A DNA stretch of 64,000 bases. Source: CAYNYF01 sp964401385. Lineage in GTDB: Bacteria; Planctomycetota; Phycisphaerae; SM23-33. Position 1 is the first letter of the stretch; each line of letters starts with the position of its first letter. Made by a program: the position numbers and the translations under genes. The notes below the pieces were generated by a model that worked only from the letters and a program-made list of their open reading frames with translations, searched no databases and had not been told where the DNA came from. Location: positions 1 to 64,000 of the forward strand of contig CAYNYF010000006.1 of assembly GCA_964401385.1 (NCBI GenBank), read 5' to 3'. Below, one piece after another: positions 40,829 to 49,680 of this stretch.

Positions 40829-42139
40829 TCAGCGCTCCGCGGCGAAGAAGTCGGCGACGAGCTGGCGATATTCGGCCGGGACGTCGCGCCGGCTGATCGC
40901 TTCGGCGGCGCGGCGGCGGGCGGCGGCCCAGGCCTGCTCGAAAGGCACCTGCCCGGCGGCCGCGATGACGGGCTGCTCGCCGGTGTCGCTGCCCGGCGCG
41001 GTGTCGGTTGCGGGCGGCCGGGCGAAGGCGGCGTAGTCGGGGTTGTAGACGGTGGCGTATCCGGGCACCGCCGGCCGGGACGACGGCTCAGACGGCGCGG
41101 CGGCTTGCGAGCCGTCCGAGGCGGCGTACTCGACCTGGCTGCCCATGTCCTCGGCGATCTCGGCGGCGAGCTGGTCGAGGGCGTCGGTCAGTTCGGCCAG
41201 GCGCCGCGCGGCCGCGGGTGCGAGCCGGCCGCTGTCGACCGCCTGACGGAGCGCGCGCGTGAGCTGGGCGAGCTCGACCACCTGCCCGGACCACTGTTTG
41301 GCGTCGGTCGGGCGAGCTGAGCGGAGCCGCCGGGCCAGCTCGCGCAGGCGGGCGACGGTCGGGGCGATCTCGGCGGCGTCGGCGACGCCCTCCCGCTCCA
41401 GCGCGGCAAGCTGCTCCTGGAGCGAGGCGCCGGCGCGGGAGCCGACCCGCTGCCAGCGCTGCTCGAGCGCGGCCTCCGGCCGGCGGAGCGGCTGCCACGG
41501 CAGCATGAGCGCGGCCGCGACGACCGAAAGGCCGAGGGCCGCGACCGTCGTGGAGGTCCGCTGCCAGAAGGATACGCCGCGCAGGTCACGCGGGCCCGCG
41601 GCGGCTTCGGCCTGGCTGCGAACCGCCCGGGAGAAGGCCGAGTCGTCGCCGGCCTCGGACAGCTCCCAGGCCGTGCTGAGCCGCTCGCGCAGGCGGGCGG
41701 TCTGGTCGACGCTGGCGGCGACCGCCCGCAGGGACGGCCTCCGCAGCAGCGTCAGCGCGGCGGCGACCGCGGCCGAGGCGGGAATGAGAAGGATGATCGC
41801 GTTCTTCGGCAGGCGGGCATACGCGCCGGTCAGGGTGCAGGCGACGGCGGCCGCGCCGATTCCGGCCGGCAGGGCCGCGCCGTACCATCGCAGCAGGAGC
41901 TCGGCGGCAAGCCGGCTTCGCAGCCGCCGGGACGCCGCGGCGGACAGCCCGCCCAGCAGCGGCACCGCGCACACGGCGGTTGCGGTGAGGGCGTACCGCC
42001 CGGCGAGCACCCAGCCGGCCATGACGAAGACGCAGACGAGGGCGGCGACGGTGGCGCCGAAGGCGGCCGCCTCGGCGGTTCGCAGCGCGACAATTCGCCG
42101 CCGCAGACGGCTCAGGATGGTCAAAACCTGATCAGCCAC
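40829..42139 (-). CDS. Membrane protein of unknown function with helical C-terminal region
   Basis: A 436-residue protein. Four hydrophobic segments lie near residues 30-55, 58-78, 100-118 and 122-140; another is near 208-225. A DUF4175-like or C-terminal coiled region follows, Ala/Arg/Leu rich with heptad-like spacing (about 235-330), then a Pro/Ser/Thr-rich linker and a short conserved-looking end, P-A-E-Y-R-Q-L-V-A-D-F-F. That end recalls membrane proteins encoded beside BatA/MoxR clusters in planctomycetes. GTG 42139 is preferred because the peptide before it looks like shadow; GTG 42223 is possible. Confidence 0.65.
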   Translation of the reverse strand: MADQVLTILSRLRRRIVALRTAEAAAFGATVAALVCVFVMAGWVLAGRYALTATAVCAVPLLGGLSAAASRRLRSRLAAELLLRWYGAALPAGIGAAAVACTLTGAYARLPKNAIILLIPASAAVAAALTLLRRPSLRAVAASVDQTARLRERLSTAWELSEAGDDSAFSRAVRSQAEAAAGPRDLRGVSFWQRTSTTVAALGLSVVAAALMLPWQPLRRPEAALEQRWQRVGSRAGASLQEQLAALEREGVADAAEIAPTVARLRELARRLRSARPTDAKQWSGQVVELAQLTRALRQAVDSGRLAPAAARRLAELTDALDQLAAEIAEDMGSQVEYAASDGSQAAAPSEPSSRPAVPGYATVYNPDYAAFARPPATDTAPGSDTGEQPVIAAAGQVPFEQAWAAARRRAAEAISRRDVPAEYRQLVADFFAAER

Positions 42140-42283
42140 GGACAAATCCCGTCCAGGAGAAATCGCCGGCAGCGGCCGCCAGTGTCCCGCCGGCGGCGGG
42201 CAATGTCGCCGGCTGCCGGGCACGCCTGCCCGCGCCGGCCTGAGGAACGAGGATGTGCAATTCCCGGGCCACTGGCCGCGAGG

Positions 42284-43150
42284 TCATGGCTTGGGCGGCT
42301 CGATGATGTTCTTGGGCACAGAGATCAGCCTGCGGGTGTCGGCGTCTTCCCACTCCGCCTTGGCGGCGGCCGGGGGGAGCTTCAGCGCGGACGCGGCGAT
42401 CTGGTCCTTGCGCACGGTGTCAAAGACCACCGTCACCGTGGACTTCTTTTCCTTGTGCTCGCGCTCGCCGACGAGGATGCGCATCAAGCCGTCGTCGGTG
42501 CCGATTCCGACCTTGACCGTCCTGGTGCCGGTGAGCAGGTGATGCGTCGGCCTGACGACCGGGGTCAGCTCGAACCATTTCAGCGTGCCGAGCTTCTTGG
42601 CGTATTGGGACTGGAAGTCGATGGGGGCGAACCGCACGGTGGTGGTGAGGTTCTTGTAGCCGTTGGCGGCATCGCAGATCACCGCCGCCAGCTCCAATGC
42701 GTGGTAGTAGTTGGCGGAGGTGAGCAGGCGCCGCCTGCCCTTTCCTTTCCCGCCGGCTTCCTCTCGCAGGGTGTACACGAACTTTCCGTCGGTGACGCGG
42801 ACCTCCGAGAAGGGCGGGGGGAACGTCAGCTTCGCGGCCGGCGGCTGGGCCCAGATTTCGAAGTCGATCCGCCGCAGTTCCGGGGGCAGTTGGCCTTCCT
42901 CTCCGCCGGTGATGATGGCGGCGCCCTTGATGTACGCGCCCTTGAGCTTGCCGGCTTTGGCGGCGAGCTTGGTGAATTCGGGCGGCTGAGAGATTTGGAT
43001 CGACGGTCCGGGGATTGCGGCAGCCGGGCGCGTGGTGGGGCTCTCGGCGGGCGCGCCCGGACGGGTTGTCTGCGAGCCGGCCGGGGCGACCAGCACGACG
43101 CCGACGGCAACCAGCATGACGACCATAAACCGACAGGGGCATGTCATCAC
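42284..43150 (-). CDS. Exported LolA-like protein, tentative
   Basis: A 288-residue protein with a signal peptide (residues 1-26) and a Pro/Thr linker. The remainder alternates strands in a way typical of the LolA/LppX half-barrel: I-D-F-E-I-W-A-Q-P-P-x-A-K-L, then D-G-K-F-V-Y-T-L, and a C-terminal T-V-x-V-V-F-D-T-V-R-K-D-Q. Proteins of this kind carry lipids or lipoproteins across the periplasm. AAGGAAG stands before GTG/ATG. It ends 144 bases before the next minus-strand gene. Confidence 0.6.
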   Translation of the reverse strand: MMTCPCRFMVVMLVAVGVVLVAPAGSQTTRPGAPAESPTTRPAAAIPGPSIQISQPPEFTKLAAKAGKLKGAYIKGAAIITGGEEGQLPPELRRIDFEIWAQPPAAKLTFPPPFSEVRVTDGKFVYTLREEAGGKGKGRRRLLTSANYYHALELAAVICDAANGYKNLTTTVRFAPIDFQSQYAKKLGTLKWFELTPVVRPTHHLLTGTRTVKVGIGTDDGLMRILVGEREHKEKKSTVTVVFDTVRKDQIAASALKLPPAAAKAEWEDADTRRLISVPKNIIEPPKP

Positions 43151-43169
43151 GAGCAGCTTCCTTTCTCCC

Positions 43170-44684
43170 TCAGTATTGTTTTCGTTGGCGGGCCGGGGGA
43201 ATGTTGAGCAAATTTCTATACTTCGCCACCGTCCGCCGGGCGATCTTGATGCCTTCGGAGGCCAGCGCCTGGGCGATCTGGTCGTCCGAGAGCGGGCGCG
43301 ACTTGTCCTCGCGGTCGATGATCTCTTTGAGCTTGGCCTTCACCGCGTCCCAGGCGACGTCCTCTCCGCTGGCCGTGGTCGTCCCGCCGGAGAAGAACAT
43401 CCTCAGGGGGAAGATCCCGCGCGGCGTCTGGACGTACTTTCCGGCGACGGCGCGGCTGACGGTGGCAACGTGCACGCCCACCTTCGAGGCCACCTCCGTC
43501 ATGGGCAGCGGCCGCAGCGCCCCGGGGCCCCGCTCCAGGAAGTCTCTCTGGGCGTCGAAAACCTCTTCGACCACCCGCCGCACCGTCTGTCGGCGCTGCT
43601 GGATCGCGCCGATCAGCCACTGGGCCGAGCGCAGGTTGCGGCGAACGAACTCCTTGACGCTGGTCTCGGTCTGCCGCGACCGGGCCATCTTCAGGTAGGT
43701 TCGGGAGATCTTCAGCGCCGGGGCGTCGCCGTCGATCATGCTCACGAGCAGCTCGCCGTCATCGTCCAGCTCGATGCTCGCGTCCGGGACGATGTAGGGG
43801 ACGCTGCGGTGCCCGATGAGCCTTCCGGGGCGCGGGTCCAGCCGCGCCAGGGAGGCCAGGGCCGCCTTGACCTCCTCCACCGACCGCCCCGTCCGCTTGG
43901 CGATCTGGGGGATGTGGTTCAGCTCGATCTCGCGGGGGAAATCGCTGACGAGCTGCCGGGCCAGGGCGAGGTCCGGCAGGGACAGGCCGTTCTCGCCTTC
44001 GGCCGTGGCCTCGCCGGCGCCGATCTCCGCGTCGAGCTGGATCAGCAGGCACTCGCGCAGGTCGCGCGCGCCCACGCCGGGCGGGTCGAGCTTCTGGACC
44101 TGCGGCAGGGCGGCCTGGAGCGAGTCGAGGGGGATGGGCGACTCGTCCTCGCCGGCGAGCTCTTCCAGGGCGGCCCGAAGGTAGCCATCCTCGTTAATGT
44201 GGAAGATGATCGCCTCGCCGGCGGCTCTGATCTCATCCGGGACCTCGACGAAGGCCCACTGCTGCATGAGATATTCCATCAGGCTCTGCTCCGGCGCCGG
44301 CGTGTTGGCCAGTGCGTCCAGCTTGCTGTCGCGCTCGCCGGTGGCCCGCGCCGGCCGGGAGGGCCGATCAGTCCAGTCCAGGTCCTCGGCGTACTCGTCG
44401 CCGTAGTCGGTCAGCCTCTCGAAGTCGTCCTTGTGGCTGCGCTCGTCCTTTACGATGAGGTCCTTTTCGCCCCGATCGACCGTCTCGGTCGCCTCCTCGG
44501 CGGGAGGGTCGTCCTCGGTCGGGGCCTCGCGCATCTCCAGGCAGGGGTTGGAGGACAGTTCCTCCTCGATGCGTTCCTGCAGCGCCAACATCGGTAGCTG
44601 TAGGATCTCCATCGCCTGGATGATCCGAGGCGAGAGCTTCATCCGCTGTTCCAAGCGGAGCTGATGTGATACGTCCAGCCTCAT
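43170..44684 (-). CDS. rpoN: RNA polymerase sigma-54 factor
   Basis: A 504-residue sigma-54. The Gln/Leu-rich region I (activator-interacting) is residues 1-50, with L-x-L-S-P-R-I-I-Q-A-M-E-I-L-Q-L-P. An acidic region II follows, then the core-binding domain (about 120-290), the HTH region and the RpoN box A-R-R-T-V-A-K-Y-R (482-490), which reads the -24 element. It serves activators such as that at 417. The acidic linker between region I and the core-binding domain is long (about 60 residues). Single gene, with no hpf or ptsN neighbour. Confidence 0.97.
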   Translation of the reverse strand: MRLDVSHQLRLEQRMKLSPRIIQAMEILQLPMLALQERIEEELSSNPCLEMREAPTEDDPPAEEATETVDRGEKDLIVKDERSHKDDFERLTDYGDEYAEDLDWTDRPSRPARATGERDSKLDALANTPAPEQSLMEYLMQQWAFVEVPDEIRAAGEAIIFHINEDGYLRAALEELAGEDESPIPLDSLQAALPQVQKLDPPGVGARDLRECLLIQLDAEIGAGEATAEGENGLSLPDLALARQLVSDFPREIELNHIPQIAKRTGRSVEEVKAALASLARLDPRPGRLIGHRSVPYIVPDASIELDDDGELLVSMIDGDAPALKISRTYLKMARSRQTETSVKEFVRRNLRSAQWLIGAIQQRRQTVRRVVEEVFDAQRDFLERGPGALRPLPMTEVASKVGVHVATVSRAVAGKYVQTPRGIFPLRMFFSGGTTTASGEDVAWDAVKAKLKEIIDREDKSRPLSDDQIAQALASEGIKIARRTVAKYRNLLNIPPARQRKQY

Positions 44685-44809
44685 GGCACCTACATTCTAC
44701 TCATGTTCATCGGCCGCTGAATAGGACCGCGTTCGTAGTCCCGGCGCAAAAGTACGATACGAAACGCGAGCGTGCCCGGGCGGTCGATCCGGCCCGTGGC
44801 CGCGACCGC

Positions 44810-46222
44810 TCAGTCCGCCTCGGCGGCGGCCTTTTTCTTCCGCTGCTCGACCCTGGCCCGGTTCAGCTCCAGGAGGGCGGCCCGGCCGGCCTCTTTGAGA
44901 GGGTCGCGGCGGCGCCTTCTACCTCTGGGCGGAGCAGGCACCTTGCGATCGGCATAGAACTTCGCCACGGCCATGGCCTCGTCGATGTGCACCCGGCACT
45001 TGCCCAGGTTGCGCACGGCCGTGGTGAAGTTCCGGCGGAACATCCGCCGTCGGTCGGAATGGGCCAGCTCGCCGATCAGAACGATCTCGTCGTCGCCGTT
45101 GAGCGGGCGGCACCGGCCGGCCAGGGATTGGCCCAGCGGGCCGATCTCGAAATCCTCCTCCACCTGCATCAGGGCCGCCAGGCTGCACGCCTGCACGCCG
45201 CGCATCCCCCGAAGCTGCTCCATCAGCAGCACGCGCAGCGTCACCGGCTGGGAGGCGTAGACCCATTTGCGGGCCTTGGCCTGCGCCGGGTCGATCCGGT
45301 AGTCCTGGGCGGTGCCGCGCTCGTTGAAGTATCGCAGGACGTGCGGCTTGGTGCGGTAGACGCTGAGGTCGACGGCGAACTTCATCACCGCCGAGACCGC
45401 GTCGGCGCGCTGGGTTTGAACGAGCATCGCCGCCAGGTCCATCGTGTTCAGGCCCGGCGCCTGCCGCAGCTTCCGGATGTGCGTCGGGATGTTGTCCGTG
45501 CCGATCCGGCTGAAGTCGAGGTATCCCAGCACGGTTTCGGCGGCGAGGTTGAGCGGGTCGGCCACGCCGCGATAGCCCACGCGGACCGCGGCCGTGGTGG
45601 ACCAGAACGCCGTGCCCGTGCGGCAGTGAAACAGGATCGCCCAGGCGTTGACCCGGCTGCCGCGGGAGTAGATGGGCTTTCCGTCGGCCTGCCGCCGCCC
45701 GCCCACGTAGGGGATGGGCTCGTGGTGCAGCCCCACCAGCAGGGCGAATTCGTAGTCTTCGGGAAAGCCCGCCTGCGGCCAGGGCTTCGCCGGCTCGGCC
45801 GTCGCATCGACCTCTCCGGCGCCGGCTTCGACGGGCAGGTCCGGCAGCACCACCTTCTTCAGCCCGGCCTTGTTGAGCGGCTGGACGAGGCACCGCAGCA
45901 GCTCCGGCTTGACCCCGGCCGGCCAATAACTCTTGGGCGTCTCGCCGCCGCCGTAGGGGCTGCGGGCGATGACGGCCACCGGCTCTTTGGACTTCTCGAA
46001 GAGCTGCCAGGCCTCGGCGGCCTCCTTGCCTCGCCGGGCGGCCTGCTCGATTGGGGAGACGTGAAGGTCGGCATTGGCGTCGAACTTGTACAGGACTGAA
46101 ATGCGCCCCTTGTCGTCCGTGCGTTCCTGGCGAAGGGCCTGGACCCGGCTCAACGGATCGGCCCCGCGGGCCGACGCGGCCCCGAGGATGAGCGTCGCGA
46201 ACAGTCCAACCCGTGCCTTCAC
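44810..46222 (-). CDS. Exported protein of unknown function
   Basis: A 470-residue protein with a signal peptide (1-20, ending A-S-A-R-G-A) and GGAGG before a GTG start. No recognised domain. It has an H-H-E-P-I-P-Y-V-G-G segment near 170, several Trp-rich stretches, and a very basic tail (R-R-R-R-R near 435, K-K-K near the end). The basic tail is unusual for an exported protein and might bind nucleic acid or acidic polymer. Confidence 0.7.
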   Translation of the reverse strand: MKARVGLFATLILGAASARGADPLSRVQALRQERTDDKGRISVLYKFDANADLHVSPIEQAARRGKEAAEAWQLFEKSKEPVAVIARSPYGGGETPKSYWPAGVKPELLRCLVQPLNKAGLKKVVLPDLPVEAGAGEVDATAEPAKPWPQAGFPEDYEFALLVGLHHEPIPYVGGRRQADGKPIYSRGSRVNAWAILFHCRTGTAFWSTTAAVRVGYRGVADPLNLAAETVLGYLDFSRIGTDNIPTHIRKLRQAPGLNTMDLAAMLVQTQRADAVSAVMKFAVDLSVYRTKPHVLRYFNERGTAQDYRIDPAQAKARKWVYASQPVTLRVLLMEQLRGMRGVQACSLAALMQVEEDFEIGPLGQSLAGRCRPLNGDDEIVLIGELAHSDRRRMFRRNFTTAVRNLGKCRVHIDEAMAVAKFYADRKVPAPPRGRRRRRDPLKEAGRAALLELNRARVEQRKKKAAAEAD

Positions 46223-46324
46223 GGCGTACCTCCGCCTCCAGCGCCTGCTTCCCTACTGTAAACCCGAACGGGCCCCGCTGGTTGTGCCGCGCCGCATTCT
46301 CGCCGGCCGGGGCCTCGCGTCTCA

Positions 46325-46924
46325 CTACGCCTTCCGGCGCTGGCTGATCGCCTCGGTGAGGATGGACTTGCTGGCGTACTCGATCTGTCCGCCCGCCGGC
46401 AGCCCCCTCGCCAGACGCGTGATGGTCACACCTGTCCCTTTCAGCGCCTCCGCCAGGTGAAGCGCCGTGGCGTCCCCGGCGACGTCCGGATTCGTCGCCA
46501 GAATGATCTCCTCAACCCCGCCGGAGCGAACCCTTGCCACCAGCGCGTCCATGGTCAGGTCGCTGGGGTCGATGCCTTCCAGCGGGGCCACGTGGCCCAT
46601 CAGCACGTGATACACGCCGTGGTAAACGCCCGTGGACTCCAGCGCCAGCAGGTCCTTGGGCTGTTCCACCACGCAGATGGTGGACTTGTCCCGCCGGGGG
46701 TCGGCACAGATCGGGCAGGTCTCGCTGTCCGTGAGGTTGAAGCAGACCTTGCAGGCGCGGATCTTCGTCTTAACGTCCCGGATGGCCTCGGACAGGGCGA
46801 ATGCCTCGCCCTCAGAGGCCTTCAGGATGTAGAAGGCGATCCGCTCGGCCGATCGCGGCCCGATGCCGGGCAGCTTGCCCAGCTCCGCGATCAGACGCTC
46901 GATTGTCTGTGAGTATCCCGTCAT
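46325..46924 (-). CDS. recR: Recombination mediator protein RecR
   Basis: A 199-residue RecR. The helix-hairpin-helix (L-G-K-L-P-G-I-G-P-R-S-A-E-R, about 16-30), the zinc site C-x2-C-x9-C-x2-C (58-73) and the Toprim domain with V-V-E-x-P-K-D and A-T-N-P-D-V-A-G-D-A-T-A are all present. It loads RecA with RecFO in gap repair. The start overlaps the stop of ybaB (ATGA), giving the conserved dnaX-ybaB-recR order. Confidence 0.97.
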   Translation of the reverse strand: MTGYSQTIERLIAELGKLPGIGPRSAERIAFYILKASEGEAFALSEAIRDVKTKIRACKVCFNLTDSETCPICADPRRDKSTICVVEQPKDLLALESTGVYHGVYHVLMGHVAPLEGIDPSDLTMDALVARVRSGGVEEIILATNPDVAGDATALHLAEALKGTGVTITRLARGLPAGGQIEYASKSILTEAISQRRKA

Positions 46925-47247
46925 CCAAGCAACCCGTCCAATCCGGGGATGTCCACGCCGCCGGTCATCTCCTTGATGGCCTCGGCGGTGGCGTCGGCGG
47001 CCTTTGCCTGGGCCGCGGCGATGGCCGCCTTGATCACGTCGGCCAGCATCTCCGCGTCGCCTTCGGCCAGCAGGCTCTCGTCGATCTTGATACCCACCAC
47101 GCCCATGCTGCCATTAACGGTGGCGCGGACCGCGCCCCCGCCGGCCTCCGCCGAATACTCCGTCGCCGCCAGTTTCGCCTTCATCTCCGGCAGCTTCGTC
47201 TTCATCTGGCCGGCCAGCTTCAACATCTTGCCGATATCGCTGAACAT
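46921..47247 (-). CDS. YbaB/EbfC nucleoid-associated protein
   Basis: A 108-residue member of the YbaB/EbfC DNA-binding family. It shows the M-x-K-x-x-x-Q-M-K-x-K start (here L-A-G-Q-M-K-T-K-L) and the central G-x-V-x-A-T-V-N-G-x-x-x-V-x-x-x-I-D. ATG 47247 follows GGAGAGGGAAG; the longer reading frame adds residues not found in the family. Located between dnaX and recR as in many bacteria. Confidence 0.95.
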   Translation of the reverse strand: MFSDIGKMLKLAGQMKTKLPEMKAKLAATEYSAEAGGGAVRATVNGSMGVVGIKIDESLLAEGDAEMLADVIKAAIAAAQAKAADATAEAIKEMTGGVDIPGLDGLLG

Positions 47248-47322
47248 CCGCGCTTCCCTCTCCAAAGTCAAAACCCATGCACCCGAAACATACTCCGCCC
47301 CGGCGGCGTTCGCGCCCGGTGT

Positions 47323-49053
47323 CTACTGCTTTGTTTCCTCGGCCCGGTCGGGCGGCGGGGCCTGCGGGCGGATATTTGTCACCGAGCCGTCGAAGAAGTC
47401 CAGCACGGCCTTGACGGCGGGGTCCTGATTCAGTGCCGTCCGCTCGGCCGTCGACAGCGCCGTGTTCATCGGCTGCGGCGTCGATCGGGCGGGTGAGTCC
47501 ACCGGCACGTATTCGCAGCGGACTTCCCGCCCGAAAAGCTTTCCCAGCGCCGAGGTGATCTGCTCGTTCATGCGATCCACGCAGCGGCGGCGAATCGTCT
47601 CGTGGGCCCGGTCATAGCCCAATCGCAGCATGTCTCCCTCGACCGCGAGCACCTGGGCCGGGGCGAGCAGGCCGGAGGGCTGTCCGGCCCGGTTGCGCGC
47701 CAGCGCCGCCACGACCTCGCTCCAGTGCTGCCGGAGGTAGCCTTGCTCCCATTGGGGGTTTTCCAGAGGTGCCTCGGCCGGCGTGGGGATGTACTCAGCC
47801 TCGTGAGCGGCGGGCGCTACCGCCTTTTTTTTTTCGCCGGTCCTGAGCGGCGCCCTGCCGGCAGGGGGCCTCGCCGCCGGGGCGGACCGGGCGGCCGGTA
47901 CCGGAGACGAGCCGAGCTGCTCCAGCCGCTCGATGAGGCTGGCCGCGTCGACGAACTTTTCCGCCGCCGCCAGCCGGACCAGCGCCGCCTCGACCAATCC
48001 CCGGCCGGAGGTGAGCCCGCGGAGGCTCCGGGCGGTGTTCTGGCAGATGGTGACGGCCTGCACCAGCGCCGGCAGCGTGAGCTTTTTGGCCAGGTCCGCT
48101 GCCGCCTTCTTCTGCGATTCGGGCAGCTCGATCAGCTCGCTGTCGGGCCCGCAGGCGGCCGCCAGCATCATGTACCGGAACATCTCGCCGACGGCCGTGA
48201 TGGCCGATTCGAGCGAGATGCCGCCGGCGAGCAGCGCGTCCAGCTCTTCCAGGGCCGCGGCCGGGTTGCCGTCGGCGACGGCCGAGACGATCGAGGTGGT
48301 GCGCTCGTCCGGGGGCGTGCCCAGGACGGCGACGACGTCGGCCTCCCGGACCTTTCCCTCCCCGGCCGCCAGCAGTTGATCCAGCACGCTCAGCCCGTCG
48401 CGCATGGACCCGGCCGCGGCGCGGGCGATGCGGAAGATCGCCCCGCTTTCGACCTTGACCTTCTCGGAGTTGCAGATCTTCTCCAGGTGGGCGGCGATCA
48501 GGGCGGTGGGGATGTTGCGGAAATCGAACCGCTGGCAGCGGGAGAGGATCGTCGCCGGCAGCTTCTCCGGCTCGGTGGTGGAGAAGATGAAGTACACGTG
48601 CGCGGGCGGCTCCTCCAGCGTCTTCAGCAGGGCGTTGAAGGCCTCCCGCGTGAGCATGTGCACCTCGTCGATGTAGTAGATCTTGTAGCGGCAGCGGGCC
48701 GGGCGGTAGATGGCGTTGGAGCGGAGGTCGCGAATCTCCTCGATCCCCCGGTTGGAGGCGCCGTCGATCTCGATGACGTCCATGTCATCGCCGCGGGCGA
48801 TCGCCAGGCAGGCGTCGCAGCGGTTGCAGGGGTCGGGGGTCGGCTGCTCGACCGACAGGCAGTTCAGGGCCTTGGCCAAGATGCGGGCCATGGTGGTCTT
48901 GCCCACGCCGCGCGTGCCGGTGAACAGGAACGCGTGCGCCACCCGCCCCCCGGTGATGGCGTTCTTGAGCGTGGTGGTGATGTGCTCCTGCCCGACCACC
49001 TCGTCGAAGGTGGCGCTGCGGTACTTTCTGGCCAGCACGAGATAGTCGGCCAT
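47323..49053 (-). CDS. dnaX: DNA polymerase III subunit tau (with probable gamma by slippage)
   Basis: A 576-residue clamp-loader ATPase. Walker A G-T-R-G-V-G-K-T (46-53), a zinc module with C65/C76/C79/C82, Walker B I-Y-Y-I-D-E-V-H-M-L, and the sensor motifs of domains I-III are intact. The C-terminal tau part (about 420-576) is short compared with E. coli. A run of 10 A at codons 407-410 (47825-47834) lies right after domain III; adding or losing one A leads quickly to a stop and would make a gamma-like protein of 411 or 419 residues. ATG 49053 begins M-A-D-Y-L-V-L-A-R-K-Y-R, the usual start. Confidence 0.97.
   Translation of the reverse strand: MADYLVLARKYRSATFDEVVGQEHITTTLKNAITGGRVAHAFLFTGTRGVGKTTMARILAKALNCLSVEQPTPDPCNRCDACLAIARGDDMDVIEIDGASNRGIEEIRDLRSNAIYRPARCRYKIYYIDEVHMLTREAFNALLKTLEEPPAHVYFIFSTTEPEKLPATILSRCQRFDFRNIPTALIAAHLEKICNSEKVKVESGAIFRIARAAAGSMRDGLSVLDQLLAAGEGKVREADVVAVLGTPPDERTTSIVSAVADGNPAAALEELDALLAGGISLESAITAVGEMFRYMMLAAACGPDSELIELPESQKKAAADLAKKLTLPALVQAVTICQNTARSLRGLTSGRGLVEAALVRLAAAEKFVDAASLIERLEQLGSSPVPAARSAPAARPPAGRAPLRTGEKKKAVAPAAHEAEYIPTPAEAPLENPQWEQGYLRQHWSEVVAALARNRAGQPSGLLAPAQVLAVEGDMLRLGYDRAHETIRRRCVDRMNEQITSALGKLFGREVRCEYVPVDSPARSTPQPMNTALSTAERTALNQDPAVKAVLDFFDGSVTNIRPQAPPPDRAEETKQ
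47825..47834 (-). promoter_or_regulatory. A10 slippage site in dnaX
   Basis: Ten A on the coding strand encode part of E-K-K-K. With 9 A the frame reads E-K-K-R-R-stop; with 11 A it stops after 12 more residues. Thermus dnaX uses transcriptional slippage on a similar run of A. Confidence 0.6.
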
Positions 49054-49194
49054 GAATCTCTGCCCTTCTCCGTTTCCTGCCGGATATCGCCCAGTCGGCG
49101 GCCGGCGGTCGCTCCGGGCGCCGTCATTGTCAAAAAATGCCGTGCACTCCGCTTCGATGCGCTCCAACGGGTCCCAACCGACGGACTAGCTCCA

Positions 49195-49292
49195 GCCAGG
49201 CAGCCCTCCGGCACATGCCGAATGCACGCTTATGGCTGCTCCCTTCCGGGTCTGACCAGGTTCACGGCCCGGCATTGCAGAGGACCCAGCCT
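49195..49292 (-). ncRNA. ffs: Small SRP RNA (4.5S)
   Basis: On the minus strand the conserved domain IV core is present: CCTGGTCAGACCCGGAAGGG then AGCAGCC, with the GGAA tetraloop-type apex and the symmetric loop. The flanks pair (5' GGCTGGGTCCTC region with 3' GAGGGCTGCCTGGC). It ends about 140 bases upstream of dnaX in the same direction, as in Bacillus. The small type lacks an Alu domain. The ends are estimated within about 5 bases. Confidence 0.93.
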
Positions 49293-49432
49293 TCATCGCC
49301 GATCCGCCGGCCGGGGTGGTCCACCAGAGTGAACACCTCGGCGGAGCGTTCAGCCCCGCTATAGCGGATTGCGGGTCATCCCGATTTCTCGGGAATCAGG
49401 GCTCCGCTACCGCCCCGCCTAGCACGGCAAAG

Positions 49433-49464
49433 ACATGATAGACCATGCCGGCGGGCAGAGCAAG
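49433..49464. repeat. Dispersed repeat block A, copy 1
   Basis: ACATGATAGACCATGCCGGC, then RGGCAGAGCAAG; copy 2 is at 51669-51700. In copy 2 it is separated by about a dozen bases from block B, but here about 145 bases intervene. Confidence 0.75.
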
Positions 49465-49607
49465 GGCGTAGGGCAAGCGAACTGCCGGTGGATCGGTTGA
49501 TCGGTGAATCGGTTCATCAGTTGATCGGTTGATCCCTGCCTGCCGCCGCTTGGGCAGGGGTCGACCGCCCGCAGCGCGGAGAAAATACGGCGGTGCCGGG
49601 CAGCCTA
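49465..49607. repeat. Octanucleotide-array cassette inserted between repeat blocks A and B
   Basis: Six in-phase 8-mers (49487-49534: GGTGGATC GGTTGATC GGTGAATC GGTTCATC AGTTGATC GGTTGATC) are followed by CCTGCC and GGCAGGGG, the same order as at 35655. The sequence is absent between the corresponding blocks near 51700. Confidence 0.7.
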
Positions 49608-49680
49608 GCCATTGACGCGCCCGTTCCCTGCGGGGAGAATGCCAGCACCGGCCAAGTGGGGCCGGGGGAAGGGGTCCAGC
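49608..49680 (+). promoter_or_regulatory. Repeat block B with hairpin and ribosome site before the small lipoprotein gene
   Basis: GCCATTGACGCG at 49608 leads into AGAATGCCAGCACCGGCC. The hairpin CCGGCC-AAGTGG-GGCCGG is followed directly by GGGAAGGGG, then ATG at 49681. A second pairing, GCCAGCAC with GTGCTGGC inside the gene, would enclose the ribosome site and start codon. Copies: 51712-51784 and, for the hairpin, 37845-37875. Confidence 0.65.
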
